Below are positions 1 to 8,392 of a stretch of 28,728 nt of DNA, piece by piece. Under the pieces are notes generated by a model. That model was not told where the DNA came from and made no database searches. It was given only the letters and a program-made list of their open reading frames with translations. The stretch's first letter is position 1. Each line of letters opens with the position of its first letter. Origin of the DNA: Oscillospiraceae bacterium (GTDB lineage: Bacteria; Bacillota; Clostridia; Oscillospirales; Ruminococcaceae). The stretch covers positions 1 through 28,728 of the forward strand of contig JAHHUE010000014.1 in the NCBI GenBank assembly GCA_020024155.1. The letters are read 5' to 3'. Both the position numbers and the translations under genes were made by a program.

Positions 1-89
1 ATATTATATATTGTAATTAAGAATATATTTTTTTAAAAAACACGATAAAATTTGTGCAATATCCATATTATTGAAGGAGATATTACATA

Positions 90-521
90 ATGGCAAAAAA
101 ATTTATAATTGTAGATAGTGAAGTTTTACCAGAAGTTTTTTTGAAAACAATAGAGGCAAAACAGTTATTGGCATCTGGAGAAGTGAAAGGACTTTCTGCT
201 GCTGCAAAGGCTGTTGGAATATCCAGAAGTGCACTTTATAAATATAAGGATAAAGTGTTTGAATTTAATGAAAATCAAAAATCTGTTATAACAATAACTG
301 TTATTCTCAAAGATGTGTTGGGCGCTTTGCAAAGTTTGTTAAAGCTTATTTCAAGTTATCACATATCAGTGGTAACAATAACACAATCAGCACCTTCAGA
401 CGGAGCTGCAAGTGTTTCTCTTGATTTGCGTACAACTGATATGACTGACGATATAGAAGTGCTTTTGAAAGATATAAATTCTCAAAGTTTTGTTATTTTG
501 GCAAAGGAAATTATAAAATAA
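90..521 (+). CDS. pheB: PheB-like ACT domain protein (UPF0735 family)
   Basis: A 143-residue protein with the UPF0735/PheB layout. A helix-turn-helix-like segment at about residues 33-57 (LSAAAKAVGISRSALYKYKD) is followed by one ACT domain at about 67-143. ACT domains usually bind amino acids. In Firmicutes, PheB-type proteins often sit beside hom/thrB genes and are thought to be small regulators of amino acid metabolism, but their exact role is unsettled. A good ribosome site (AAGGAGA, 74-80) precedes the ATG. The stop codon shares one base with the start of the next gene (TAATG), so the two ACT proteins are probably translationally coupled. I see no convincing promoter in bases 1-89, which are very AT-rich. 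The family call is firm; the function is inferred. Confidence 0.85.
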   Translation: MAKKFIIVDSEVLPEVFLKTIEAKQLLASGEVKGLSAAAKAVGISRSALYKYKDKVFEFNENQKSVITITVILKDVLGALQSLLKLISSYHISVVTITQSAPSDGAASVSLDLRTTDMTDDIEVLLKDINSQSFVILAKEIIK

Positions 522-1429
522 TGGCTAATATAGTTAAATATTTTAAAGATTTTAATAATATAGAAGATATAATATTAGAGTGCGAAAATGATATTTCTCT
601 TGGGTGTAAAGTTAAAGTTTTTTCTGATATAAAGAATAAATGCAAAATAGAACACGAAAATATAGATTTTATTTTTTGTGTTGACCCAATGGAAAATGCT
701 ATTATAACTGCCAGAAATATATATGCTGAAAAATGCCAGTTTTATATAGAAAAAGGTGGCATTTATTCCGCAGAAAATAATCTCTATAATAATCCCGAAA
801 AAATTAGTGAATTGGATTATGATGAAGCCATAGAACTTTCTGCTTCTAGCTATGATTATGTTGATGCTTCGATAATTTCATTGGCGAAAAGAAATAGCGT
901 GCGTATAGAAATTTTATCACTTAAAGATAAAGTGCCAACAATAATAAAAGAGGTTGTTGGTACAAGTGAAAAGCCTTTTAAATGTATAACGAAAGATACA
1001 AACATAATAGTAATTACACTTACTGAAATTCCAGACAAAAAGGGTGCAACATATAAAATATTTAAAACACTAAGTGATAAAAATGTATATGTAGATTCAA
1101 TTATGCTTCCGGCTGCAAACAGGTGCAAGCAAGATATAAGTTTTTCTGTAAAATCTGAGGACAAAAATCAAGTTGTTGGACTTTTGCAAGATAAAATAAA
1201 TGCTTTGGAATTTAAAGAAATTATAGTAAATGAAAATGTTGCAAAAATTTCTGTAATCGGAGAAACTTTGCGTATGCAACCAGGTATTGCAACAAAACTT
1301 CTTGAAGTTTTATACAGAAATGATATAAATATTATGATGATTTCTACAACAGAAGTTAGATTTTCAATTATTTTGGATAAAAAACAAGCAGATTTAGCTA
1401 TAAGAGCAATACATAAAAATCTAATATAA
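521..1429 (+). CDS. Aspartokinase-derived protein without kinase active site; two C-terminal ACT domains
   Basis: This 302-residue protein aligns by eye with the C-terminal two thirds of an aspartokinase. Residues 57-132 follow the stretch from the GGSDT nucleotide-binding loop through the Asp-rich DGVY loop to the end of the catalytic domain. The key motifs are lost: GGSDT reads as VDPMEN, TDVDGVYTADP reads as IEKGGIYSAEN, and the N-terminal KFGGTS phosphate loop is absent. The tandem ACT domains (about 163-228 and 241-302) are well kept, including an MMISTTEVRFSI strand like the MISTSEI motif of real aspartokinases. Family knowledge says these ACT domains bind lysine, threonine or methionine. 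The protein is therefore probably a catalytically dead amino acid sensor coupled to the PheB-like protein upstream. A decaying aspartokinase is the alternative, but the frame is intact and the ACT domains look constrained. Confidence 0.75.
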   Translation: MANIVKYFKDFNNIEDIILECENDISLGCKVKVFSDIKNKCKIEHENIDFIFCVDPMENAIITARNIYAEKCQFYIEKGGIYSAENNLYNNPEKISELDYDEAIELSASSYDYVDASIISLAKRNSVRIEILSLKDKVPTIIKEVVGTSEKPFKCITKDTNIIVITLTEIPDKKGATYKIFKTLSDKNVYVDSIMLPAANRCKQDISFSVKSEDKNQVVGLLQDKINALEFKEIIVNENVAKISVIGETLRMQPGIATKLLEVLYRNDINIMMISTTEVRFSIILDKKQADLAIRAIHKNLI

Positions 1430-1430
1430 A

Positions 1431-1460
1431 AAAGCCCATATTTTATGGGTTTTTATTTTT
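1431..1460 (+). terminator. Intrinsic terminator after the ACT gene pair
   Basis: The inverted repeat CCCATA (1435-1440) and TATGGG (1444-1449) has a TTT loop. It extends outward through a G-T wobble and A-T pairs and runs into a T-rich tract. It closes the two-gene ACT operon. The flanking A-run would allow some function in reverse as well. Confidence 0.85.
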
Positions 1461-1539
1461 ATGTAGAAATATACACAATTATTTGGTAGAATAATGATTT
1501 AGTGATAATAATAAATTAAAAATAATATACGGAGAAAAT

Positions 1540-2790
1540 ATGAAAAGAGAAAATATACAGAATAATGTTCATCTTACTTTTCTGCCGGCAGATAAGTTTA
1601 AGAGAAATAGAATTAGCATAAGTTTTATTGTTCCAAACGAAAGAGAAAAAGCAACAATGTATGCAATTTTGCCAACATTGATGGAAAGAGGTTATCAGGA
1701 TTATCCGGATATGGGTCTTTTTTCAAAAAAATTAAGCGAAATGTATGGCGCAAGCTTTACAGCATCAACTGCTGTTGTTGGTCAAAACAGATATCTTCGT
1801 TTTACAATTCAAGGTATAAAAGATGAATACTGCCTTAATAAAGAAAATCTGTTGCAAGAAATGACAGATGTTCTTTTGGGTGTAATATTCAAACCTTGTG
1901 TTGTAAATGGTGGGTTTACACCTGATTGGCTTGAAGTTGAAAAATTTAAGCTTAAAGAAGAAATAGAAGGCGAAATTAACGACAAAAGAGGATATTGCAT
2001 AAAGAATGCACAACGCAAGTTCTTTAAAGATAGCAAAAACGGTGTTGAAAGACTTGGCTACATTGATGAAGTTGATAGTTTAGATGCAGTAGAGTTGTAT
2101 AACTGCTACAAACAGATAATATCAGACAGTATAGTTGAAATTTTTGTAACTGCTGATGAAAATAATGACATCAGAAATAAATTTTCAGACGCATTTGCAG
2201 ATAGAAAAGAGCAGACTGTTTCTGTTTTACCAATAGAAGTTATGCCTGTTACGGATATTGAAACTTATAGCGATACAATGGATATTGTACAAGGAAAAGT
2301 GTGCCTTTTCTATACTTGTACAAGACCTATAACAGCTGAAGAAAGATATATATTCCTTGTTGCAAGCACTATATATGGTGGAACTGCAAACTCAAGACTT
2401 TTCAAAAATGTAAGAGAAAAACAAAGTCTTTGTTATTACTGTGCAGCGGCATTTAACGGGTTTACATGCTCTATGCGAGTGGATTCTGGTGTTGAACACA
2501 AAAACTGTGATAAAGTTGTAGATGCAGTTCAAAAGGAACTTAACAGCCTTATTGACGGAGAAATAACAGACGAAGAAATTCAGCAGACAAAACTTGTTTT
2601 ATTAAACAGTATAGATGCAGTGTATGACGGATTACATGGTCTTGAAGCTTGGTATCTTAATGAGGCTGTGCGTGGAACTTGGGATTGTCCACAAAAAGCA
2701 AAAGAACATATTGAAAAAGTTACAAAAGAACAGATAAAAGATGTTCTTAAACTCTTAAAACTTAATGTTATCTATAAATTGACAAAATAA
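1540..2790 (+). CDS. yfmF: Inactive M16 peptidase homologue, YfmF type
   Basis: A 416-residue M16 (insulinase/pitrilysin) family protein. The zinc motif expected in the first domain is absent: the equivalent region reads PTLMERGYQDYP and not HxxEH. The C-terminal half keeps the typical substrate-cleft signature (AERYIFLVASTIYGGTANSRLF, then VREKQSLCYY). This matches the YfmF half of the B. subtilis YmfF/YmfH pair, in which one partner lacks the metal site. That pair has been linked to maturation of the 5-aminopentanol modification of elongation factor P. The start ATG has GGAG at 1531-1534. Its partner yfmH begins 10 nt downstream, so the two are surely co-transcribed. A weak promoter candidate, TTGGTA at 1483 with TAATAA at 1506, precedes it. 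The family is sure; the substrate is unknown. Confidence 0.88.
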   Translation: MKRENIQNNVHLTFLPADKFKRNRISISFIVPNEREKATMYAILPTLMERGYQDYPDMGLFSKKLSEMYGASFTASTAVVGQNRYLRFTIQGIKDEYCLNKENLLQEMTDVLLGVIFKPCVVNGGFTPDWLEVEKFKLKEEIEGEINDKRGYCIKNAQRKFFKDSKNGVERLGYIDEVDSLDAVELYNCYKQIISDSIVEIFVTADENNDIRNKFSDAFADRKEQTVSVLPIEVMPVTDIETYSDTMDIVQGKVCLFYTCTRPITAEERYIFLVASTIYGGTANSRLFKNVREKQSLCYYCAAAFNGFTCSMRVDSGVEHKNCDKVVDAVQKELNSLIDGEITDEEIQQTKLVLLNSIDAVYDGLHGLEAWYLNEAVRGTWDCPQKAKEHIEKVTKEQIKDVLKLLKLNVIYKLTK

Positions 2791-2800
2791 AGGAAAAATT

Positions 2801-4075
2801 ATGAGTAATACACAAATAATAAAAAGCGATATTTTAAATGAAGAATATCAGCTTATAAAAACTGATTGCGGGCTTACAATTGCGTGCTATCCAATGCCAA
2901 AACACAATGGTGTTCATGCAGTTTTTGCCACAAATTTTGGGTCAATAAACCGTAAATTCACAATGGATGGAAAAGAATATGTAATACCAGCAGGTGTTGC
3001 ACATTATCTTGAACACAAAATGTTTGAAAATGAAGACGGAGATGCTTTTGAAAAGTTTGCAAAGACAGGTGCAAACGCAAATGCTTTTACAAGCTTTGAC
3101 AAAACTTGTTATTTATTCTCTGCAACTCACAATATACAAGAATCTTTGGATATACTTCTTTCATTTGTAACAAAACCATATTTTACAAAAGAAACAGTTC
3201 AAAAAGAACAGGGTATAATTGGTCAAGAAATCAAAATGTATGACGATAGCGCAAGCTGGAGAGTTCTTTTTGGTGTTCTTGAAGGTTTGTATCATAACCA
3301 TCCTGTAAAAGATGATATAGCAGGCAGTGTGGAAAGTATTGCAGAAATTACACCAGAAATGCTTTATAATTGTACAGATGCGTTTTATTCGCCAAGTCAA
3401 ATGATTCTTTCTGTTGCAGGTAATATAACAGCACAACAAATTGTTGATGCAGTTGAAAGAGCTGGCTTTTCTGCAAAATGCAGTGATGTAAAATGTGCAG
3501 AAATCAATGAACCAGAAGATATTGTTTATTCAGAAAAAAATATAAGAATGCCAATATCACAGCCATTAGTTGCAATAGGATTTAAAGAAAAAGTAAACGG
3601 AAAAGTTACAACAAAACAGGAAATTGTTGGAGATATAATTATTGATATTCTCACTGGTTCAACAAGTGATTTGTTTAACACTCTTTATGACGAAAATATT
3701 GTAAATGGTACTTTTGAGGGAGAAATTTTCTCCGGTGAAGATTACTATGCGAGCATTATTTCCGGAGAAACAAGCAATCCTGATTTGCTTATAGAAGAAG
3801 TTACAAAGGCAATTGATGAAATTAAAGCAACTGGTATAACACAGGAACAATTTGATATAAGCAAAAATGCTATGTACGGAAGTATGATTATAGATTTTGA
3901 AAATGTTGAAGAAGTTGCAACAAGTCTTGTAAACCAATATTTTAAAGGAAATACTCTTTACAATAGCTTGGAAGTATTCAAAACAATAACATTAGATGAT
4001 GTAAATGAACAGTTGAAAACTATGTTTAACAATGATAAACGCACTATATTTACAGCATTGCCATTGGAGGTATAG
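2801..4075 (+). CDS. yfmH: M16 family zinc metallopeptidase, YfmH type
   Basis: A 424-residue M16 peptidase with the inverted zinc motif HYLEH at residues 68-72. The probable third zinc ligand is Glu143 in GQEIKMYDD. The C-terminal half carries the second M16 domain. Together with the motif-less YfmF upstream it makes the usual active/inactive heterodimer of this family, which works in the cytoplasm on peptides or small proteins. In B. subtilis the pair is associated with modification of elongation factor P. The ribosome site is AAAGGA just after the yfmF stop. The stop codon lies 3 nt before lgt, and the GGAGG for lgt is inside this gene's last codons, so translation is probably coupled. Confidence 0.9.
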   Translation: MSNTQIIKSDILNEEYQLIKTDCGLTIACYPMPKHNGVHAVFATNFGSINRKFTMDGKEYVIPAGVAHYLEHKMFENEDGDAFEKFAKTGANANAFTSFDKTCYLFSATHNIQESLDILLSFVTKPYFTKETVQKEQGIIGQEIKMYDDSASWRVLFGVLEGLYHNHPVKDDIAGSVESIAEITPEMLYNCTDAFYSPSQMILSVAGNITAQQIVDAVERAGFSAKCSDVKCAEINEPEDIVYSEKNIRMPISQPLVAIGFKEKVNGKVTTKQEIVGDIIIDILTGSTSDLFNTLYDENIVNGTFEGEIFSGEDYYASIISGETSNPDLLIEEVTKAIDEIKATGITQEQFDISKNAMYGSMIIDFENVEEVATSLVNQYFKGNTLYNSLEVFKTITLDDVNEQLKTMFNNDKRTIFTALPLEV

Positions 4076-4078
4076 TTT

Positions 4079-4951
4079 ATGTTTCATATTCAGTTTCCAA
4101 AACTAGGCTTAAATTTTACAGTAAACAGAATTGCGTTCAGTTTATTTGGTATTGATGTTTACTGGTATGGACTGATTATTGCAGTTGGTTGTGTTCTTAT
4201 GATGCTTGTTGCTTTTAATCTTGCAGAAAGAAGAAAGATAAACACTGACAAAATGGTTGATGTAATTATTGTATCATCCATAGCAGCTATTATCGGCGCA
4301 AGAATATACTATGTAGCATTTGGACCTATTAAATATGACAGTTTTTGGGCAATGATGAATATTCGTGATGGTGGTATAGGAATATATGGTGGTGTAATCG
4401 CAGGTCTTATTGTTGCTGTATTTGCTTGCAAATGGAAAAAAATCGACGCTCTTGAATTCTGCGATGTTGCTGCAAGTTGTTTTTTGTTAGGTCAAGGTAT
4501 TGGCCGTTGGGGCAATTTTGTAAATCAAGAAGCATTTGGCAGTAATACAGATAATATGTTTGGTATGATAAGCGAAGGAACTACAAGATACCTTGAATCT
4601 GTTAAAGATAAATTGGCTTTGCAGGGGGTTATTGTTGACCCTAATATGCCCGTTCATCCAACTTTCCTTTATGAATCTGTATGGTGTCTTATAGGCTTTG
4701 TACTTATGATTGCTTATTTTAATCGTAAGAAATTTAAGGGCGAGATGCTTTGCATATATGCTATATGGTATGGATTTGGAAGATTTTTTATTGAAGGACT
4801 TCGCACAGATAGCCTTGCTACAAGTGGAGGAATAAAAACATCTCAGATTATTGCAGTAGTAACAGTTGTTGCGTCAATAGGTATTATTGTGTATAATCGT
4901 GTAAAGCAAAAAAATAAGGTCACTGTAGATGAAAACCTAGACAAAGAATAA
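4079..4951 (+). CDS. lgt: Prolipoprotein diacylglyceryl transferase
   Basis: A 290-residue integral membrane enzyme. It moves a diacylglyceryl group from phosphatidylglycerol to the lipobox cysteine of prelipoproteins, the first step of lipoprotein maturation. The Lgt signature is clear: GQGIGRWGNFVNQEAFG, an upstream DGGIGIYGGVIAG membrane segment, HPTFLYESVW, and a C-terminal YGFGRFFIEGLRTDS containing conserved Arg and Glu residues. About seven hydrophobic segments are visible, as usual for Lgt. The ATG directly follows GGAGG at the end of yfmH. Two lipoproteins encoded further along the window (C20 in both) would be among its substrates. Confidence 0.96.
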   Translation: MFHIQFPKLGLNFTVNRIAFSLFGIDVYWYGLIIAVGCVLMMLVAFNLAERRKINTDKMVDVIIVSSIAAIIGARIYYVAFGPIKYDSFWAMMNIRDGGIGIYGGVIAGLIVAVFACKWKKIDALEFCDVAASCFLLGQGIGRWGNFVNQEAFGSNTDNMFGMISEGTTRYLESVKDKLALQGVIVDPNMPVHPTFLYESVWCLIGFVLMIAYFNRKKFKGEMLCIYAIWYGFGRFFIEGLRTDSLATSGGIKTSQIIAVVTVVASIGIIVYNRVKQKNKVTVDENLDKE

Positions 4952-4973
4952 AGAGTAAATGGGAGGCGAAACT

Positions 4974-5828
4974 ATGTACGAAGAAAAACTTATTAGTGGT
5001 AAAGTTATAAGTGCAGAGGAAAAACAAAAAATTTCTCAAAAGGTAAAACAATTAAAAGCAGAGGGCATAAACCCAAAACTTTCTGTTATTATTGTTGGAG
5101 AAAATCCGGCAAGCCAGTCTTATGTAAAAGGCAAAGTAAAAGACTGTGCAGAATGTGATATTGATTCTGACACAATAGCATTACCAGAAAGTACAACTCA
5201 ACAAGAATTGCTTGATATAATTGAAAAATTAAACAATGATGAAACAGTTCACGGCATTCTTGTTCAGCTTCCGCTTCCTAAACATATAGAAGAATATGCA
5301 GTTATAAATGCAATTTCAAGTGAAAAGGATGTTGATGGCTTTACTGCTGTTAATGTTGGTAATATGCATATAGGCAAAGATTGCTTTATTCCTTGTACAC
5401 CACAAGGATGTATTGATATGCTTGAATATGCCGGTGTTGAAATTGAGGGTAAAGATGTTGTTGTTATAGGCAGAAGTAATATTGTTGGTTTTCCTGTTGC
5501 TTCATTATTGATAAAGAAAAGCGCAACAGTAACAATTTGTCACTCAAAAACAAAAAACATTGCAGAGAAAACAAGAAATGCAGATATTGTTATAATTGCA
5601 ATTGGTTGTGCAGGTTTTCTTACAGCAGATATGATAAAAGAAGGTGCTGTTATTGTTGATATTGGCATAAACAGAAATAGTCAAGGTAAACTTTGTGGAG
5701 ATGTTGATTTTGATTCTTGTGTTGAAAAAGCAGGAAAAATAACACCTGTTCCAGGTGGTGTGGGACTTATGACAAGAGTAAATCTCCTTAAAAATACTGT
5801 GAAAAGTGCTAAAAATAAAAGAAAATAG
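4974..5828 (+). CDS. folD: Bifunctional methylene-THF dehydrogenase / methenyl-THF cyclohydrolase
   Basis: A 284-residue FolD that interconverts 5,10-methylene-THF and 10-formyl-THF in one-carbon metabolism, using NADP. The start is the ATG at 4974, because GGGAGG (4961-4966) lies 7 nt before it; an in-frame ATG at 4959 would overlap that ribosome site. Visible motifs are Tyr50 and catalytic Lys54 in SYVKGKVKDC, the DVDGFTAVNVG motif, a Rossmann loop VVVIGRSNIVGFPVA, and the C-terminal PVPGGVGLMTR. The last differs from the common PVPGGVGPMT by Pro to Leu, a modest oddity. It sits about 20 nt after lgt and probably ends that operon. No hairpin follows it before the rplU promoter. Confidence 0.96.
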   Translation: MYEEKLISGKVISAEEKQKISQKVKQLKAEGINPKLSVIIVGENPASQSYVKGKVKDCAECDIDSDTIALPESTTQQELLDIIEKLNNDETVHGILVQLPLPKHIEEYAVINAISSEKDVDGFTAVNVGNMHIGKDCFIPCTPQGCIDMLEYAGVEIEGKDVVVIGRSNIVGFPVASLLIKKSATVTICHSKTKNIAEKTRNADIVIIAIGCAGFLTADMIKEGAVIVDIGINRNSQGKLCGDVDFDSCVEKAGKITPVPGGVGLMTRVNLLKNTVKSAKNKRK

Positions 5829-5840
5829 CCGATATATTAC

Positions 5841-5869
5841 TTGACAATAGTTTGTATTTATAGTACTAT
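5841..5869 (+). promoter_or_regulatory. Promoter of rplU-rpmA
   Basis: A perfect -35 box TTGACA (5841-5846) is separated by 17 bp from TACTAT (5864-5869). It lies just after folD and before the structured L21 leader. Confidence 0.8.
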
Positions 5870-5874
5870 ATTAT

Positions 5875-5947
5875 AGCCGCATGTAAATGGCTCAAGTTGT
5901 ATCCGTCGGATACACGCCAGGTTCAGCGAGACTTAATTATGAGAGGG
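5875..5947 (+). ncRNA. L21 leader (ribosomal protein autoregulatory element)
   Basis: The 5' leader of rplU contains a strong hairpin, TGTATCC-GTC-GGATACA (5898-5914), and a flanking AGCC/GGCT pairing (5875-5878 with 5889-5892). These are followed by a GCCAGGTTCAGCGAGACTT stretch and the ribosome site GAGAGGG (5941-5947). The position, size and the GGCTCAAG...GCCAGGTTCAGCGAGAC wording fit the Firmicutes L21 leader family, thought to bind L21 and repress its own operon. The family assignment is from memory of the consensus and is not a computed match. Confidence 0.75.
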
Positions 5948-5954
5948 TAAAAAT

Positions 5955-6266
5955 ATGAAAGCAGTATTTGTTACTGGTGGTAAACAGTACACAGCTAGCG
6001 AAGGCGATGTACTTTTCATCGAAAAATTGGAAGCAACAGCAGAAGAAACAGTTGTTTTTGATCAAGTTTTGCTCGTAGGCGAAGGTGCTGATGCTAAATT
6101 TGGCGCACCTGTTGTTGATGGTGCAAAAGTTGAAGCTAAAGTTATCAAAAATGGTAAAGGCAAAAAATTGAACATCATCACTTACAAACCTAAAAAAGGT
6201 TCTGTAAGAAGAATGGGTCACAGACAGCCATACACAAAAGTTGAAATCACAAAAATTGTTGGTTAA
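5955..6266 (+). CDS. rplU: 50S ribosomal protein L21
   Basis: A 103-residue L21 that binds 23S rRNA. The signatures are FVTGGKQYTASEGD at the N-terminus and YKPKKGSVRRMGHRQPYTKV near the C-terminus. The gene is preceded by a consensus promoter and an L21 leader. It is followed after 21 nt by rpmA, with no ysxB/prp gene between, unlike the usual Firmicutes order. Confidence 0.98.
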   Translation: MKAVFVTGGKQYTASEGDVLFIEKLEATAEETVVFDQVLLVGEGADAKFGAPVVDGAKVEAKVIKNGKGKKLNIITYKPKKGSVRRMGHRQPYTKVEITKIVG

Positions 6267-6287
6267 TTTTAAAGGGAGGATATAGAA

Positions 6288-6542
6288 ATGGCACATAAGA
6301 AGGGTGTAGGTTCCACAAAAAACGGCCGTGATTCCGAATCAAAAAGACTCGGCGCAAAAAGAGCTGACGGTCAAGCAGTAAAAGCTGGTAACATCATCGT
6401 TCGTCAGAGAGGCACACATATTCACCCAGGTGAAAATGTAGGTCGTGGCAGCGACGATACACTTTTTGCATTGGTTGACGGCACAGTTAAATTCGAAAGA
6501 TATGGCCGTGAACGCAAAAAAGTAAGCGTTTACGCAAAGTAA
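6288..6542 (+). CDS. rpmA: 50S ribosomal protein L27, without the N-terminal extension
   Basis: An 84-residue L27 whose N-terminus reaches the peptidyl transferase centre. It starts directly with MAHKKGVGSTKNGRDSESKR. Most Firmicutes L27 proteins begin with a short extension such as MLxLNLQLFA that the Prp (YsxB) protease removes. Here the extension is missing, and so is the prp gene normally placed between rplU and rpmA. The two absences agree with each other. The start is set by GGGAGG a few bases upstream of the ATG; no in-frame upstream start encodes an extension, because the 21-nt gap to rplU is too short. Codon use is more GC-rich than in its neighbours, as expected for highly expressed genes. 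Confidence 0.98.
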   Translation: MAHKKGVGSTKNGRDSESKRLGAKRADGQAVKAGNIIVRQRGTHIHPGENVGRGSDDTLFALVDGTVKFERYGRERKKVSVYAK

Positions 6543-6555
6543 TATAAACAAATTC

Positions 6556-6590
6556 ACCCGGGCTTTTGTAAAAAGCTCGGGTTTTGTTTA
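6556..6590 (+). terminator. Intrinsic terminator after rpmA
   Basis: An 11-bp stem, CCCGGGCTTTT (6557-6567) with AAAAGCTCGGG (6571-6581), has one G-T wobble and a GTA loop. TTTTGTTTA follows. It is a strong hairpin that ends the rplU-rpmA transcript. Confidence 0.93.
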
Positions 6591-6660
6591 ATAAGTAATT
6601 TAAAAATTTTTTATTTATTAAGATAATAACAATATTTTATATAAACATCAACTATTTATA

Positions 6661-6669
6661 TGGTAAAAT
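6661..6669 (+). promoter_or_regulatory. Probable extended -10 promoter of obg-mrnC
   Basis: TGG followed by TAAAAT (6664-6669) forms an extended -10 element about 40 nt before obg. No good -35 box is visible at the right distance. It is the best candidate in the 6591-6707 gap, which is otherwise AT-rich and featureless. Confidence 0.45.
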
Positions 6670-6707
6670 AGAATAAAGATATAATTTTATGAAAAGAGGT
6701 GCAGACA

Positions 6708-7985
6708 ATGGCAATTCAATTTGTAGATATAGCCCGCATTTATATAAAAGCAGGTAATGGTGGTAACGGTGCTGTTGCATTTCACCGAGAAAAATATGTT
6801 GCATCTGGTGGACCTGACGGTGGTGACGGTGGCAGAGGTGGCAATGTAGTTTTTCGTGCAGATAGAAATCTTTCCACTTTGATGGATTTTAAATATAAGC
6901 GTAAATATATTGCTAAAAACGGTGAAGACGGACGTGGTTCAAATCAGTCAGGCCGTGGTGCAGAAGACCTTATAGTTAGAGTGCCAATTGGTACAGTTAT
7001 TAAAGATGCAGAAACAGGTCTTGTAATTGCAGATATTTCAGAAGAAAAAGATTACATTATTGCAAAAGGTGGTAAAGGTGGTTTGGGCAATCAGCATTTT
7101 GCTACTCCAACACGCCAAATTCCTAGATTTGCAAAACCAGGATATAAAGGTGAAGAGTTTAATGTTACACTTGAACTTAAACTTATTGCTGATGTTGGTC
7201 TTATTGGTTTTCCTAATGTTGGTAAATCCACAATTATTTCAACAATTTCATCAGCAAAACCAAAGATTGCAAACTATCACTTTACAACACTTACACCTGT
7301 TCTTGGCGTTGTAAGAGTTGACGAAGAGGCTTCTTTTGTAGCTGCTGATATTCCAGGTATTATTGAAGGTGCATCAGACGGTATTGGTCTTGGTCATGAC
7401 TTTTTGCGTCATGTAGAGAGATGTCGTTTGCTTTTGCATGTTGTTGATGTTTCTGGCAGTGAAGGAAGAAATCCAATTGATGATTTCAATCTCATAAACA
7501 CTGAACTTGTTTCATTTAGTGAAGAACTTGCAAAACGTCCTCAGATTGCAATAGCAAACAAAGCAGATATTGCAACTGAAGAACAAATTGAAGAATTTAA
7601 AGCATTTTGTGATGAAAAAGATATTCAGCTTTTTGTAATTTCAGCAGCAACTCGTCAAGGACTTACAGACCTTCCAGGTGTTGTGTATAATGAGTTGCAG
7701 AAATTGCCACCAGTTATCAAATATGAACCGGAATATGTTAAACCTGAAATTGTTGAAGATGGTAATGCGTTTAATATTTTCCGTTCAGATGATGGTGCAT
7801 TTAACATTGAAGCAGAATGGCTTGTGCGTATTCTTAACGGTTGTGACATTGATGACTACGAAAGCTTGCAGTATTTCCAAAGAAGATTGCGTGATAGTGG
7901 TATCATTGATAAATTGGAAGAAATGGATGTTAAAGAAGGCGATACGATTCGCATAGAAGACTTTGAATTTGACTATATAATTTAA
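6708..7985 (+). CDS. obg: GTPase Obg (ribosome assembly / stress GTPase)
   Basis: A 425-residue Obg GTPase that acts in large-subunit assembly and stress responses. Domains run in the usual order: a glycine-rich Obg fold (about 1-158), the G domain (about 159-330), and the Firmicutes-type OCT domain (about 345-425). The G domain has GFPNVGKST near 166-174, DIPGIIEGAS near 213, NKAD near 283 and a G5 SAA near 311. The chosen start is the ATG at 6708, with AAGAGG 8 nt upstream. An in-frame GTG at 6699 would lie on top of that site. mrnC follows after 15 nt, so the two are co-transcribed. Confidence 0.97.
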   Translation: MAIQFVDIARIYIKAGNGGNGAVAFHREKYVASGGPDGGDGGRGGNVVFRADRNLSTLMDFKYKRKYIAKNGEDGRGSNQSGRGAEDLIVRVPIGTVIKDAETGLVIADISEEKDYIIAKGGKGGLGNQHFATPTRQIPRFAKPGYKGEEFNVTLELKLIADVGLIGFPNVGKSTIISTISSAKPKIANYHFTTLTPVLGVVRVDEEASFVAADIPGIIEGASDGIGLGHDFLRHVERCRLLLHVVDVSGSEGRNPIDDFNLINTELVSFSEELAKRPQIAIANKADIATEEQIEEFKAFCDEKDIQLFVISAATRQGLTDLPGVVYNELQKLPPVIKYEPEYVKPEIVEDGNAFNIFRSDDGAFNIEAEWLVRILNGCDIDDYESLQYFQRRLRDSGIIDKLEEMDVKEGDTIRIEDFEFDYII

Positions 7986-8000
7986 TTTGAAGGTGAATAA

Positions 8001-8390
8001 ATGGTAGATATAAGAGAGCAATCTCCTGTGGCGATGGCTTTTGTAGGTGATGGGGTGTATTCTCTTCTTATAAGAGAACATCTTGTTACAGAAAAAAGAC
8101 ACCCAATAAACAAACTTCATAAAATGGCAGTATCTTATGTAAGCGCAAAGGGTCAATTTCAAGCTCTTGAACTTATAAAGGATATTCTTACAGAGGAAGA
8201 ATCAAATATGGTGCGTAGGGGTAAAAATAGCTCCAAGGCGTCAGTTGCAAAACATGCCACAGTTGAAGAATATCGTGCATCAACGGGTTTTGAATGTCTT
8301 TTGGGATATTTAAAACTTACTGGGCAAGAAGATAGATTAAAATATCTTGTTGATTATATATTACAAAATTTAAAGTTTGAAAATATGTAG
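8001..8390 (+). CDS. mrnC: Mini-ribonuclease III
   Basis: A 129-residue RNase III catalytic domain without a dsRNA-binding domain. In Firmicutes it matures the 23S rRNA ends. The metal-binding residues can be seen: Asp17 in AFVGDGVYS and Glu98 in STGFECLLGYL. The conserved segments VSAKGQ and LTEEESNMVRRGKN also match the family. It works with L-protein-bound 23S precursor, which suits its place behind obg and near rplU/rpmA. A terminator follows directly. Confidence 0.94.
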   Translation: MVDIREQSPVAMAFVGDGVYSLLIREHLVTEKRHPINKLHKMAVSYVSAKGQFQALELIKDILTEEESNMVRRGKNSSKASVAKHATVEEYRASTGFECLLGYLKLTGQEDRLKYLVDYILQNLKFENM

Positions 8391-8392
8391 AA

